64,000 bases of DNA from positions 2,301,501 through 2,365,500 of the forward strand of contig CM061100.1 in assembly GCA_030770545.1 (NCBI GenBank). Direction: 5' to 3'. The DNA comes from Macropodus opercularis (lineage: Eukaryota; Chordata; Actinopteri; Anabantiformes; Osphronemidae). Shown here one piece after another: positions 1 to 13,322 of the stretch. The position numbers and the translations under genes were made by a program. Below the pieces are notes generated by a model. The model searched no databases and had not been told where the DNA came from. It saw only the letters and a list, made by a program, of their open reading frames with translations. Position 1 is the stretch's first letter. Each line of letters opens with the position of its first letter.

Positions 1-1876
1 ATCGTTTGATTTTATGATCTAGGGTCATGACGTCACAGGTTTATCCTGAACTCACATTTAAAATAATAAATAAATAGTGTCATTATTATTATTATAATAA
101 CATGGAGACTAAGCAGTTCCATAATTTTATTCACCAAAAGCCCAAAACGTCTGTCACAGCTCTAAAAGTAGGTCACAAATGTGTGTTGTACTTTAAAGGC
201 TGGGCTCTTTTACTTTATTTATATGTTTGTCGTGTAATTGTTTCTTGCGGCGCTGTTCTCATAACCACTGCAACAACACCGCGCTTAATGTTTGTGTCTT
301 TTTCTTTGTGTTTTTTTTATTTTTTTTATTTTGTTATTTCCACTGCTGCGGCTCTCAAAAATTTCATCAACCCAATCTCATCCCTGAATCCACCTGTAGT
401 CACTGATTCTAGGTCTCTGCTTTGGGCTACGTTTTTCATCTGCTCCCTCTCTTCTAAGCTTTAAATTGTCTGCTTGCAGGTGACTGATGAGTCGCCGCTC
501 CTTGCGAGATAAAAAGAATAAATTTGGATCACTGAATTACAACCTGGCTTCTAATTGTCAGACACTGTGTGCGTGTCAGGAAGCTACGTTTTTATTTCAG
601 CTGTGCTCCATAGCTTGGCCTCACCTTTTCCATTGTTCAGTCTGTTTTTGTGGAGTCTGCCTTTTCTATGTCATCTAATAAAGCATTTGACCGGTGACAT
701 ACATATTATTGCACAACGTACATATTTATTTTCCAGGCCTGCACTGAGACGTACTGTAGCCAATGCAGATGTCACTTTAAAGCCTGGCGAATGTATTACA
801 ACATACAGCTTATGAAAACTGCTTATTGCATGATCAAGCATCATTTGCTTTCATGCGTTGTGTTGTTTGTGCCAGGCATAGGTCAGTCCTTTCAAATACT
901 ACGCAGCATTTCACATGGAAATGAAGCCATGGTGCAAATGCAGGCTGTGTAAATACAATGTACAGCCAGTTCTGAAAGGTTATATTCAGCGCACCAAGCT
1001 TTAAAGAATTACAAATACCCTCCTGATCCCGACATGCAAAGTTGCCCTGAAGATACATATGCTTAATCTAATATTTATGTTATTCAGTTTTCAAAGTTGA
1101 GGCTAATTTCACAAGTTTGGATGCAGAAAATGGAAAGCTTGAGGCTACTTAAGGAATTGAATTGCAGATGGATGATTGCTGCCCTGCTACGGGAGCTAAA
1201 TGGTTGTCAATAAGTCACGAATTCAGCAGGAAAGGGGTTTGACACTTGATTGTTCATAGCCTCAGTGTTTGTTCGGGCGTTTATCTGGGAAATTAATCAC
1301 ATTTGTGCCTCACAAAGCAAACCCTTCACAGACAGCGAGTCTTTTGACATAAGCTTTAAAGAAGTCAGCCAGCAAACCCTGCAGAATCACACCGAAAAGC
1401 CACCCGCGTCCATTAGAAGCTGCACATGAACGTCCGTCATCACCACAGATCCCCGACCTGGGTTTGTGTGAAACAGCAGCACAGGCTCCAGTCACGTCAG
1501 TCAGGCCACGGTGCAGCTGCTCCGGCCCCAAAAGCACAACTTCTGCAGCGCAGAGGCGTCTGGACCACGAGCACACGTTTGACCAAGAGCTTCGCTTTCA
1601 TCCAGCTCTGCGGAATTTGGATCAGTTTTGACTTTTGAATTAATTAAATAAGAACAAAACACACCTCAGTCGGCGCGTGGCGCATTCCACATACAATGAG
1701 ACGCGTACTTTTGTTTAGTCACGCGCGCACTGAAAGCCGCTCGCGCAAAATCACTTTTCACCACAAGAGCAATGCCCGTCGACGCGCGCGCACACACTCA
1801 CGCGTCCAGGTCTGACCCCCCTGGGACGCTCCGCGTGTACCTTCACCTCATGAGAGAGTGTCCGCGTGCGGCTTAC
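1..1876 (-). other. Probable intron 1 of the signal-peptide gene (partial)
   Basis: If the signal-peptide exon ending at 1877 is real, this stretch is the start of its first intron and continues out of the window on the left. I see no further exon in it. The short open frames at 102-464, 487-815 and 1310-1638 show no family resemblance and no codon pattern, so they are left out. Composition is AT-rich on the left and becomes CpG-rich from about 1670 onward, toward the presumed promoter. Confidence 0.4.
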
Positions 1877-1964
1877 CTCTCGCCAGGGTGGCCGGGACTC
1901 GCCAACACCCGAGGAGCACCGAGACGGCAAAAGTCAAGTAGCATCCTCCCCAAAAGTGTCCCAT
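1877..1964 (-). CDS. First coding exon with signal peptide, gene unidentified (partial)
   Basis: Read on the minus strand, an ATG at 1964-1962 has a good start context (G at -3 and G at +4). It opens 29 codons that look like a classical signal peptide: a short polar start (MGHFWGGC), a hydrophobic core (YLTFAVSVLLG), and a small-residue region (VPATLA) suited to signal peptidase cleavage. The frame runs directly into AGAG|GTAAGC, a strong splice donor, leaving phase 1. A phase-1 signal-peptide exon in a CpG-rich block is typical of vertebrate receptors, adhesion proteins and secreted proteins. The remaining exons would lie left of the window. I cannot name the gene. Against it: the exon is short and no downstream exon is available for confirmation. 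Confidence 0.6.
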
Positions 1965-2237
1965 CACTGCGCTGCCGTCCTCCCTCCCCATCGGGTCTGG
2001 GGGCATCGGCCGCGGGTCTCAGGCATTTGACGTCTCTCCGAAGCTCCCACGAACACGGTTCCGCGCTTCCTCGCGCCCGTTTAGCGTCCGCCGCGAGAGC
2101 CGTAACCCCACGGAACCGCAGCACGAGCCGAGCTGAGGGATGGGTGAGAGAAAGGCGCGAGGCTACCAGCAGCCGGCACTCTGCTGCGCGAGAGTGGAAT
2201 AATTGGAGCGCGCGAGCCAACAGCTTTCGGCTTCTCG

Positions 2238-2309
2238 TAGAGCGAGAGAGGAAGAGAGTGAACCGAAGAGAGAGAGGGAGAGAAAGAGAGAAGGGGGGGG
2301 GGGGTCTTG
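2238..2309. repeat. GA-rich purine tract with poly-G run
   Basis: Almost uninterrupted purines on the plus strand, built of GAGAGAG-type runs and followed by a run of G at about 2293-2304. It lies within the CpG-rich promoter block, as GAGA-like tracts often do. It is a simple repeat and not coding. Confidence 0.7.
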
Positions 2310-4236
2310 TCCAAACCCTTGTGGACCTGTTGAGAAATTACAAAGGTGTATGCATGCGTGTGCGCGCGCGTCAACGTGTTTCTGCCACGATGAAAGAAAA
2401 ACAAGCTCTTTCAATTATCCGCTTCTTCCGCCGGGTCGCTGCTACACCCGCGCCTGCTTGGAGAGCGCTGCGGTTATTGAAATCGACACCGGCGCCTCGC
2501 AGCTTTTACCAGCGGCGCTTGTCTGGAAAATTGCGTTTTTACTAATTAATGCCCATGTTCCGCGTGCGCTTTGAGCATATGGCCTGTGATTGGTGTCTTA
2601 TTGCCAATTAGCCAGACATTATCCCAGTTAAACCGGGACGCTGATTTCCAAAAGGTCCACTTTCATTTGATTCAATTCGCCCGAGTGTTTGGACTGATCA
2701 GCCTCACATCTACGCCTTAAGGGAACGCAGATAAGCAGCTGAGGGAAAATACGGTGAGATCGTAATTTGATGAAAGTAGCAGCACTGGAAACTACAGAAG
2801 GACTAGAAATGCTCACACTTACGGCACAGCCTTAGAACTTTTATTATAATACTAAAGGAAGCCGTAGTATCTGCAGTTTAATTAGAAAAAAAAATTAAAT
2901 AAGTCTGCAGAGTTTACTTAAGTGTATATGGTTAATTATTGTGAACACATGTTGGCTGGACCTTGGCTGAGGTGAAGGTGATATCGCTCATACACATATT
3001 AAACCTTAAAGCCCATGATTATAAAGCTGCTGTGAGAGTCAACTATATTTGTTCAGCGTATTGTGTGTGTGCTGGTAGCAGGTCAACAGCTGGGAGATGA
3101 ATATACATGTAACTAGTAGCTAAGGGGACTGGACTGAGCTGCTGGCCTCACGCATCCTGTGGCGACTCTTTGAGGTTAGCTGAGATTTGAATCATCATCT
3201 AAAACGAAGCGATCAAATGCTCCTCTCCAGTGAAGGCTCCTGTATCCACAGTGTGTCTCCTCCCCGTATGTAAATCACTGCAGCTTGACCTTCTGACATT
3301 ATTAGCCCATTGACCAGAAATTCAGTGGTTAATTTCCCCGAGTTGTAGCCGGGGGTCAGCTACCGAGGCAAGGTTAACTACTTTAGAATATATCTGAGGG
3401 AGCCATAAAGTGTGCATTTAATATCCGGGACCACCCTGAGGCTGTGGAGCTACCTCCCAGAGCGTGAACAACACACAGACGCTACAAATGTCGAGTTTGT
3501 TTTGTTCCCTGAAAAACATCCCGAGTGACACATTTACTTGTTTGTGCACTTTAAAACTTCAAGCTTTCCATATGTGGAGCTATTATCGTCTGCGTGATAA
3601 GTAGCTCAGGCTTGTGATTACAAGTGAAATAAGAGCAAGTACAGTAAATGCCCCACGGCAGCTCTGCGGCGCTTCACACTGTGCTTTATTGTCCCTAAAA
3701 TCCTCACAGGAATGACCAAGTGCTCCAGCGTGGGGGGATGATGCTGTGGGCTGTGTGGGACCTCAGAAATAGCAGCTTTCATGACTAAACCACAGAACCG
3801 AGAAATGGCTTGGAAGCGGGTCAGGACTTCTGCAAATCATAGATGTCACTGCAAACCAAAGCAGTTGGATTTTTATTAGAATGAGCTGCAAGGCTAAAAT
3901 GTTTTGATTAAAGCTCTGAGCTTCATAGAACTAACCTGGCATTTATGTACAGACATACCTACTGTATGAAGTAGGAGGCTTTCTCGTATTTATTGTTGCC
4001 TTCAAGCTTTTGTTTCAGGCATCGTGGACAGAAATCCAGTTTGAGGAAATTCTGTAATAACAATGCTGTAATAAAAACGTGTGAAAGAAGTAGATTCCTG
4101 TCACATGAGGCATTTAAAACAACAAGCTGAAAACCACCAGGCTGGATTCACAACAGCAGTGACTGACAAGCACAGATAATTCACCTTATTGCCTTTTGTA
4201 TATTGAATGCGTTTTACGGGGTCTCACTTCTTCCTG

Positions 4237-4238
<2 letters not shown>

Positions 4239-4277
<39 letters not shown>
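4239..4277. repeat. (TG)n microsatellite
   Basis: An uninterrupted TG dinucleotide run of about 39 bases. It explains the Val-Cys repeat open frames that cross it. Confidence 0.97.
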
Positions 4278-4278
<1 letters not shown>

Positions 4279-4962
4279 TCAGGGCTTTTACAGTCTTTTC
4301 ATAACTTTCCAGTCTCCACAGAAGACATGTCATGTTGCTGCTACTCCTCCTTCCAACAGACCTGGAATGTCAGTGCTCTGCCGTCCTGCGGTTCTTTCAT
4401 TTATTTATTTAAGAAAAACGTGTGTGGGCTAAAATAATGAGATTCGCTTTTCAATTTGTTCATTGTTCTTTGTGTTTTTGAAAAGATGATGACAGCCAAA
4501 CGATGCAATTATACCACCAGAGCCAAAAATCAAAAAGAAAATCAATGTCCTGGGTAAATCTAATTCACTGGGATAGTGCTTATAGTTTATATAAGTCACT
4601 GAGATCAATAGTGGAAGAACCAGAACCAAAGCACAACATTATTTATTGAACAAATGACTCATATTGTGCAAACCAAAGGAAACTCTTGTCATTCCTCAGC
4701 CATATCCATAAGTTCTACCTCTTTGCAGAGGTACAGGGCTACAGCGCAGTATTAATTATTTCACACATCATATATTAAAAGTCAAACTTTGAACAGATGT
4801 GCAACACCTGCGTCCTGTGACTTCTCTCCCAGGTAATAGCTCAGTGTGGTTATTCGGTTTGTGCTGCAGATGAGACTAAGGTTGACTGTCGAGAGAAGCG
4901 AACGCACAGTAATCGATTCCAGATTAGATACGGGCATAACTCCTCGCGTCAGGGTGCGCACG

Positions 4963-5085
<123 letters not shown>

Positions 5086-6735
5086 CCGTGCTCGCTCGCA
5101 GTACAAGAGTGCGAACGACTGGTGGTAATTTCGTGACCAGAGGCAAAGGATGAACACCTCTAGTGAAGTAGCTGTGGCGAGGAGCCGCTCAATAAAAATC
5201 AGGTCGTTTCATCAGCTGTAAAAGCAGGTGCACCTCCCACTAGGGTGTAGCCACAAGTCACGTACTGGAGACAAGAGTTGACACCTTCTCCTGGGAGGTA
5301 AATCATGTTCTGGCATAGGAGGTGCAGAGCCTCCTCCTCTATACATAACATGCCCTAAATGCAGACCCCTACACCCAAACATGTTCCCACAGCATATTCC
5401 TGTCGAGGCTGATCTCTTATTACCGTCAGGACTCAAAAATACAAACATTACATCCAAAGCAAGTGCAGCCATTGGTTCCAATCGCACCCCTTTGGCCAAC
5501 GCTGCCTTCCGGTCTGCCGCCAGCCTTCAACGCTGCAGCTCTCGCTCAGCTTTAAAACGTCACAAACACGGTAAAGTAACGTTTCTCGTCTTGGCTGCTG
5601 ATCGAGCTCCAACCTTTCTGCAGTGCAGTAATGCACAAACCCCCAAATGTGGAAACAAACAGCAGCCTGCTGTACGCTTGAATCCATTAAATTTGATAGC
5701 TCTGAATTTGAACAGAACGCTGCTGCACTAACTCACCGATAAGATGTTATGACTTGCACTATTTCTCCCCCTGCACAGGTATTACCACAGATAGTGCAAA
5801 TATAAAACAAGTCTGACATTTGTGTTTATGCTAAAGGGTGAACACCGCGGGGAGAGGGAGACCCATCCTGTTCTGATGAGACGGCAAACACACTGAGCGC
5901 AGCAGGTTATCTGTGACCGCTGTGTCCTCAAGAACACGAAGCGATTATGCAGAAGACGCGATAGAAACATTTAACCAACACGTCGTTGCTTCCCTGTGTT
6001 GTGCTCGACTGGCCTTCGGGCAGCAGCAGCACAGCTAAATAATAGATAGAAAATTACACGGGCGTTGAGTGGGAGGTTTTGCTGTGTGACGTTTGGTTTT
6101 TCCATGGTAAGTAAGTGCGGACTGGCCAATTTAATAACACTGTCCTCGATCGATGGCTTCTGAGTAGTTATTTATTGCTTTGGAAGAAAAAGGTGGAAAC
6201 ACAGCAAAGCGGAATGAGCCAGCGTTTTAATTTGTCCTGTTCCGTTTTATTATTTGTATCCTCGTTTTCAACATCGTTTTGTCACCTTGAATGACAAACG
6301 ACTCTCAGCACTACAACACGCAGCCTCGCCCTCCGCTGCTACGGCGAGGAGGCCAGTCGGGGGGCACGGATCAGGGCGGAAGCGCTGACGCCGCACGTTC
6401 ACATGTGAAGAACGCCAGACGAGAGTCTCTCTGAAAAACAACACGCTGGATCAAATCACGAGGCCCATTCGTGCGATGCGTTCACCTTTCAAGCAGATGT
6501 GCTCAGACCTTGAGCGAGCGTGTACCCTCAAAAAAAATATCTACGCTCGAGTTGGTTTCAAGGTGCGAAGCGCACGTGCATAAGAAGTAGAAATGTGAAT
6601 TATGGCGCTTGGGCCTGTGCAGTAATGGAACCAGAACACACAAAGGTCCAAACAAAGAGTTACTGCCCCCGAGCAATGGTCTCAAGCATTAAAGAGACAT
6701 CCAAGTGACAGGGCCAGGGATCCATGGAGCTAATC

Positions 6736-6880
6736 AGACCCCTGGGACATGGTCTCAGGCAACAGTTTTTGTTGTTGATGCTTGGGGTTCCTCCTCACAC
6801 AAGCACAAAAAGGGATAAAGTCAATCTGAAGGTCTTTCTCTCCCACTGCTCATCATCCACCTTTGACTGGGCGATGGCTT
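6736..6880. repeat. Copy 1 of a diverged ~140-bp direct duplication
   Basis: Starts with AGACCCCTGGGACA and continues through CTCAGGCAA, a TTGTTGTTG stretch and GCTTGG, then (T/G)CTGAAGGTCT followed by a pyrimidine tract. The same order of landmarks recurs at 7166-7310 in the same orientation. No coding potential is visible, and its origin (local duplication or an old repeat family) is unknown. Confidence 0.75.
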
Positions 6881-7165
6881 TGGGACAAGGCTGAATTCAT
6901 GCGCTGTGTGCGGGAGAAGATAAGCGTGACTACGTTCTCTTAATTGCCTTTTTGACCTTTCTGAATAGATGAACGCAATTTAAAAACTGCTGCTGTTGTG
7001 CGTCCACAAATGCGACGTTTTGACTAAGAAATAAATACCTTTACATACACCACCGACTATTTAAGGCAGTTAGCGCTCCATTTTTTCTATTCAGTTATGA
7101 ATCGGTTAGGATTAGAATCGGGACAATCGGGTAACGTTGTCATCACTATTCAGAACCGAAGAACA

Positions 7166-7310
7166 AGACCCCTGGGACACGCTCTCAGGCAATTGTTTGT
7201 GTTGTTGCTGCTTGGAGATTCGACACAAGGACACAGAGGGATGCAGCCAGTCTGAAGGTCTCCCCTCTCTCTCGCTTGCTCACCACTGACTGCATTTGAG
7301 TGCTGGCTAA
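7166..7310. repeat. Copy 2 of a diverged ~140-bp direct duplication
   Basis: Matches 6736-6880 in the same orientation. The first ~50 bases differ at only a few positions (for example GGACATGGTCTC versus GGACACGCTCTC). The match continues, with indels, through the AAGGTCT and pyrimidine-rich part. The two copies start 430 bases apart. Confidence 0.75.
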
Positions 7311-10300
7311 AGCAGTACGTATGCTAATATAAAGGACTATTGGCAGCACACTGCTACCGGCTTATACAGAACTGGGAAAATAGTCAAAATATTACTCTAC
7401 ATAATTAAATAACTGGGTGATGACGCAGCCTCATTCATGCTACTACATCAGCGTCACTCCTGGTATTTTGATGGATTTGTGTTCACAATTAGTAACCAAG
7501 TGTAACTAAAAAAAAAAAAGCTAAATGTTCATACTGCAACACCAGCAGATAAAACGCATCAAGTCTTACTGGACGCACATGAGACACTGATTGGAAACTT
7601 TCCACGCGGGTCAGTCTGCAGAGACATACCGCTCCTTGGTTTTATGGAAATGAAATGTCAAAATTGACTAACTAGATTCCCCAAAGCCTCTTCAGTAATC
7701 TTGCCCTGAAGCTTCTGACATTAATGCAAAGGTGAAAACAAACCGTCTTTGGTGATTGGTGCAATATCGCCCCTGGGGTTAAACCAGCTGCCAATCAGCA
7801 GTCGTGCAAACCAGCCAGAATTCCGATCCAGGATTTCTGTGCTGAGTTTGCTACAGAGTGTTCTCAGGAAGCCAAAGGGAAAAGAAACGCAAGGATAAAT
7901 CCAGAATAAGAATGAACACATGCATCATGTGCCGAATCAAAGCCCGTTTTATACAGCGCGCTATTTCATTGTGTTGAGTGTGAAAGTCTTATAAGGTGGC
8001 TGTGAATGTAATAAGTGCAAATGGAAAAATGGCTGGCGAGCGAGCCCACAGATGTGAGCTTAATAATGCAGGTCAAGGATAAAATGCTATAACGGACGCA
8101 TATAAATGGCCTCACCGAAAATCTCGCATCCTACAGACAGTACTTTCTTGGTTGTGCCAATTAAAACATGTAGAACTTAGAACCTGAGCCTTTATTCAAA
8201 CCGTGCATATTAGAAGAAATCAAGCTTTTAAGTTTAAGCACAAGTAAATGTGTATGCAATAACAATGGAAGAAAAGTGAGGCCTAATGACTACACGTTTA
8301 CCAAATATCATGTTTTTACGAGTCAGCCTCCAAATTTTTGTGTAGCTGTGGGTTTGTTTGTCTAAGTATTTTAAAAGTAAACTGTGGGGGGGAAAGACAA
8401 ATACCAAACTGGGCTCACCGCCAGCCGCGCCACTGGCAGCATACATCTTAAAGCGGCGTAAAGATATTCAGAACAAAGTTCAGATCATGCATCACATCCT
8501 CTGAGACCAATTATCTGATTTCCTTCTCAGCCACGCAACTCTCAATTTCCCCTCATTTTGAAACAACACTGCAACTCGTACGGGGAGATGAGTGAATTAT
8601 GTCAGAACACTCCTAGTTTTGAAAAATTAAATCTAATAGCAGTGTTTATTGCAAAAGCCTCTTTATGGTTCATTTACACGCTGCATCTATTTGCATGCAA
8701 TCAAGGGAAGATCTATGACCTTGGTGAAGCGGATTGTGTCGCCTCATCCTGGCAGGCTTTTAGTAGCTTTCTGAACCCGTCGTGGGTGACGCGGCGGCTT
8801 TTTTCCAGTCTTTGTTTCTTCTTTGATTTTGATGTGGAACAAAAAAGTCGCATCATAAGTGAGTCTGTCACGTGTGCTATAATCCCAGTTGGATCCATAT
8901 CGGGAAAACGCAAAAAGGTCCACACATCAACAACGTGTGACAATTACTCCTAAGTGTAAGTTGTGAGAGTAAAGCAACTACGCGGCTCGACAGCTCAGGT
9001 GTTTGAGCTCGTCTGTCGCTGAATTGTACCCCTGGGAGACGGAATGACACCCTTTGCTCACATTCCGCTGTCGACCTTGAGTGGAAAAACAGAAAGCAGG
9101 GATTGGGATTGGCTGTAGTCCAAACCTGAATAGTCATCTGTCCTCCCCAATCAGTCAACCTTTCTCTCTCAGCACAAGGGCTGAAAACAAAGGGGCAAAG
9201 CGCAGGTGTAGGTGCAACGGAGTGATGCTCCAACTCAGCAAGGATAAAAGTGAAGACGCCTGACCACGGCTGAAGGAGGCAGCAATTCAAACCTGCACAG
9301 GTCTCCTGCCCAGATTGTAAAAATAACAGAGGAAAGCAAATTTAAGATGTTGGCTACGCTACACTGTTATTCTGGACCACAACAGGCTGCACCACGCAGA
9401 ACAGATGTGGGGTTTAGTCACATGGGGCACTCAGGTAAATCTACACCTGCTAACTGGCCAGCATTCAGAATAAAATATCTACAGTGCAGAGATGCAATAA
9501 AGCTCCTGGATCCACAGCTCGCAGCTTGTTTGTTCACTCTTCTGTGGATTTAGTTTGGTCATATTCAGTCTGATCCCTCTGGTGGTTACGAGGCGGCACG
9601 GCTCTTTGTACAGATAATTATTCAGGCGCATCCTCTGAGCAGCACAGAGGTCTTCTTCGTGTCCTTATTAAATCAAAATAAATTAAAAGTAAACTGAATT
9701 AAAAGAGAATGTGTTGTGGTTTTAGCCTAATAGAAGCTGCTGGGCTTGTTTCCGTTCCTTCAACCTCCCCTTTTTATCCAGTTAATGTAATCAAAATAAA
9801 TTTCTCCACATTGCTGCACTTGGTTTCATGCTCGCGCTTCCAGCTGAGCACCTGTATGTTTAATTCATGGAGCCTTATGGATCACTCAGAAATCTTTTAT
9901 TTGGTGACTCCAGCTGGTTATACTCAGACAATGACGCCATATTTTCTCATCAGACTGGAAACGCGCAAAACAAAAGGCCGTCGCCGCGTATGAAAGCTTC
10001 ATCAAAGTGGCACAGACAATGCCACAAATTAGCAGCTGAATGATGCAGGTGACGCATTGGTTCCAAATTCAGCGGCCATTTTGCATTTAATAGAAAGAAA
10101 GGAGTCGATAAAGAAAAAATAAAAAGCAGCAACTTGACTCCTGAGCAGATTAAAGGAACAACTCACTCACTGACTGAATCCTTTTCAGACAAATATTACA
10201 TTTACCAGCATATTAAATAATTAATCATTATCTGTTTCCATTATTTTGCTTTGAGCTTCATATAATTTAGCGGCATCCAATATTTTACATGAATACTTTT

Positions 10301-13273
10301 GTTCGTGTTTTGTCTCGTCTAGGATTTATTATCAAAACCCAACATTTTCTCTTATGCATAATATTAAAAACAAAAATGTCATAACACTGACTATACGTAG
10401 TTGAACTGAGTTCCACAAGAAAGACGATGCGGCTAAAATTAGAATCTTGTGTTCGACTAGTTTTCAGAAACTTCAAGCCGTCAAGTCAGAAAAACTGAAA
10501 ACGTTGAACATGTGAGTGATTGAAAAGTCACAAGCTGCTCGGTGCTTTACACTTAACGGTTAATTAAACATGAAAGATTTATTTACAAATGGCAGAATTG
10601 TATTTCTTCCTTCAATCTGAAAGTTTGAGAAATAAACTTTTCTATTACTATACTGTGTTACCTACATACTTAACTGGACGTTTACAGTATGTTACTGACA
10701 TTTGTTAGGTACAGAATCAGTTTAGTGAAGGATCCTCTACTGAAAACAACTGAAAATACAAGTTCTCTGCAGCTGCAAAACACCAGCATCTCCTTCAGTT
10801 GTTGTACTGTAACAAGAACTCTGAAGAATTGTTTATTTTAATAAAGCAAGCATAAACAAAGAGATGAGGCAAGATTGCTGTCAAAATTCTCTCCTATTAA
10901 GGAATAATAATGCATACAGAATAACCCGGAGACGTCTGACAAGACAATCAGCTGGAATGATGGATGAACTGAGCTGTGGAGGAAGTGCACAGTATAAGCG
11001 CATTCCCCACAAGCTGAACTTATTTGCTCTAGTGTTCGCTCGGTTATTCAGTCAGTAAGGGGAGCGAGGCTTAAATCAATCCATTAGATCCATCCATCAT
11101 CGCAGTATCTCAGCGAGAGACAAACACTGATGGATCTGCTCGCATCCAGTGGCATTCTACCCTAAAAACGGGCCTTGCTCTGGTTTCTCTCACATGCTCC
11201 ACTGAGATGGAGAATAAAACCGTTTGCGCTTTACTGTAACGGACGCGTGCACTTCCATCATTATAGATTTTCTCTACTTCATTATTGCAGATACGACAAT
11301 GGGGACAAACAAAAAGACGCACACAGACTGATCCCATGCACGTTGTGATGAAGCACAGAGCCTGTCAGCGTCTCTGAACACTGGATGATGAGTTTCCAAG
11401 CTGAACCCGCTGATGAATACTTGAGCTCATAAGTTCGCAATGTCTCAGTTTGGTCCACGTTGCATTAGAAGATGCCTCTGGTTAGGCCACTGCATTTAAA
11501 CTGGACAAAGGCCCCAAAACATTAGAACCAGCTTAATATAACTGACTCCAGCAGGACTCCACCAAGGAGCCACTTCTGAAAACGTGCCTTGATCTGCTTA
11601 CACTGATCTAAAATAGCACGTTAAACACCACAAGACAGGAAATCAGGGCAGAAAAATGTGCTGCGATGTCTAGTCTTTCCAAAAACTCCACCTAGAACAT
11701 CTCACATTATAAACCAAGCCAGACGCACCAGTCTAACCGGAGACGCGCTCAGTTTAGTAGTTTGCCACCAGGAGGCCCTATAGGAGCACCGGCTCCACGG
11801 AGGCACCAGAGTCTCCTGACCCCCGAGAAGGCGTGAATGGAGCCGACACGCCGTACATGCAGGATGAGTCTGGTGCAACGTGAAGCTCATTGGTTTGGTC
11901 ATCACTAAAGCATTTTGCTGCACCATAGACGTGGACGTAGCAGATGCAGAGAAAATACAAACTGCAGGACATTGTAATGGAATCTATTCTTGCATCTAAA
12001 GGTCAGATTAAGCAACAAGTATTTACATCAGAAAAAAAAAATATCTCCATGTGCCAGAAGGTGTGAAAATATAATAGGACATAAGAGGAAGTGTGGCCGG
12101 TGTCCTGTGCTTGTTTCATGCTTTAACATTGGTTTATTACTTGTCACCTGTTCGGCTGCAGCAGATAAAGCATGTGACCTTTTCACTGTTCGGTCTTATG
12201 CAGAGTGGGCGGCTATTAAAAGAAATACTGGAGTTCAAGTCCAGCGATAAAGCAGCCGTTAGCAGGAGATGCTTTGAAGGAAGGATAAGGATCAGTCAGC
12301 AATGAGAGCACCACCTACTGCCTCTGCATATCCGACTCCCCATCAGTCAGGCTGCCGAGCAAAAATCGACTCCGTGCTCACGCTGGAAACAGACACTGAA
12401 GTTCAGGTTCCTCACGTAAATTAAATCCACAATTTTATGGCCAAAATAATTGAACCCTACACCCAAAATTAATCCAATTTTAGATTTCAACCTAAAATAA
12501 AAGCATTGATCTAAGCCTATTCAAAATCCAGTCACACGCCTCCTTGCATATCTGACTTCAGACGGCTAAGCTGGTCGAGCCAGATCAAGCCCGTGAGCAT
12601 TCGTCACTCTGGCATCCTATGACTAATGGCATTGTTTTGAAGAATGCATCATGCCACCGCAACGCTGCTCGCCGCCATACCTCCACGACAGGAGGGGAAG
12701 TCCAGCCCCGCGTGTGATGGAAAAACAGAATATTATTCTCAGGATGTCAATTTAACTCAACAATGCTGCATCCTGTCACAGGACGTGTCGCACCTGTGTC
12801 TGATCTTTCCTCGGCTACGCTACTTTCTTGACATCATCGCCGTTTCCCACCTGCTACAAGCTAAACCCAGCCCTGAGCATTACGAACAGCGACAGTTCAT
12901 GTTGCATAGCTGCGGCTGCGAGCACCACCCTGATATGAATGATATGCGATACAAGTCATCGTGTCAACATCCTCCTTTTAAAAACCACCTGCGCTTGTTA
13001 CAAAGATTGCTCCCAATTAGACTTCAAGGAAATAACATAGTCCAAAACATTCTCACACTGCATTAATTACAGTTTGAGAAGACTGTTGTTCGTTGTTGAT
13101 TACTACACAAACTGGGTTAAACATGTTGACACGTCACCATTTGTGCATTATTTCCGAGTCACGTAGCTCTAATGAGATGACGTTACACAGGCGGTTTATT
13201 TGCACCTTTAATATTTCTGCTTAATGGCAGATGGCAGGGCTCCACAGCAGGAAGAGCTGAACCCTCCATGAGA

Positions 13274-13322
13274 CCAGAGGAGGAGGAAGGAGGCCAGAGG
13301 AGGAGGAAGGAGGAAGGAGGCC
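13274..13322. repeat. Short GGA-rich tandem repeat
   Basis: The unit CCAGAGGAGGAGGAAGGAGG occurs twice in tandem, followed by a partial copy. It is a simple sequence repeat with no coding signal. Confidence 0.85.

Larger units (their letters stand above)
1670..2560 (-). promoter_or_regulatory. CpG-rich promoter/5' UTR block
   Basis: CpG dinucleotides are conspicuously dense here (for example around 1780-1800, 2030-2120 and 2450-2520) compared with the AT-rich flanks on both sides. The block surrounds the signal-peptide exon, and the part above 1964 would be its 5' UTR and promoter on the minus strand. The long open frames crossing it on both strands (for example 1772-2545) are best explained by the low stop-codon frequency of GC-rich DNA. 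A purine tract (2238-2309) with a run of G lies inside. No TATA box was assigned. Confidence 0.5.

Noticed and set aside
1772..2545. 257-codon open frame on the plus strand
   Set aside because: It lies in CpG-rich DNA with frames open on both strands, has Arg/Ser-biased composition and no domain. The minus-strand signal-peptide exon explains the region better.
12644..13066. 140-codon open frame on the plus strand
   Set aside because: No recognisable motif, no supporting neighbours and no splice-linked exon; chance length is likely in 64 kb.
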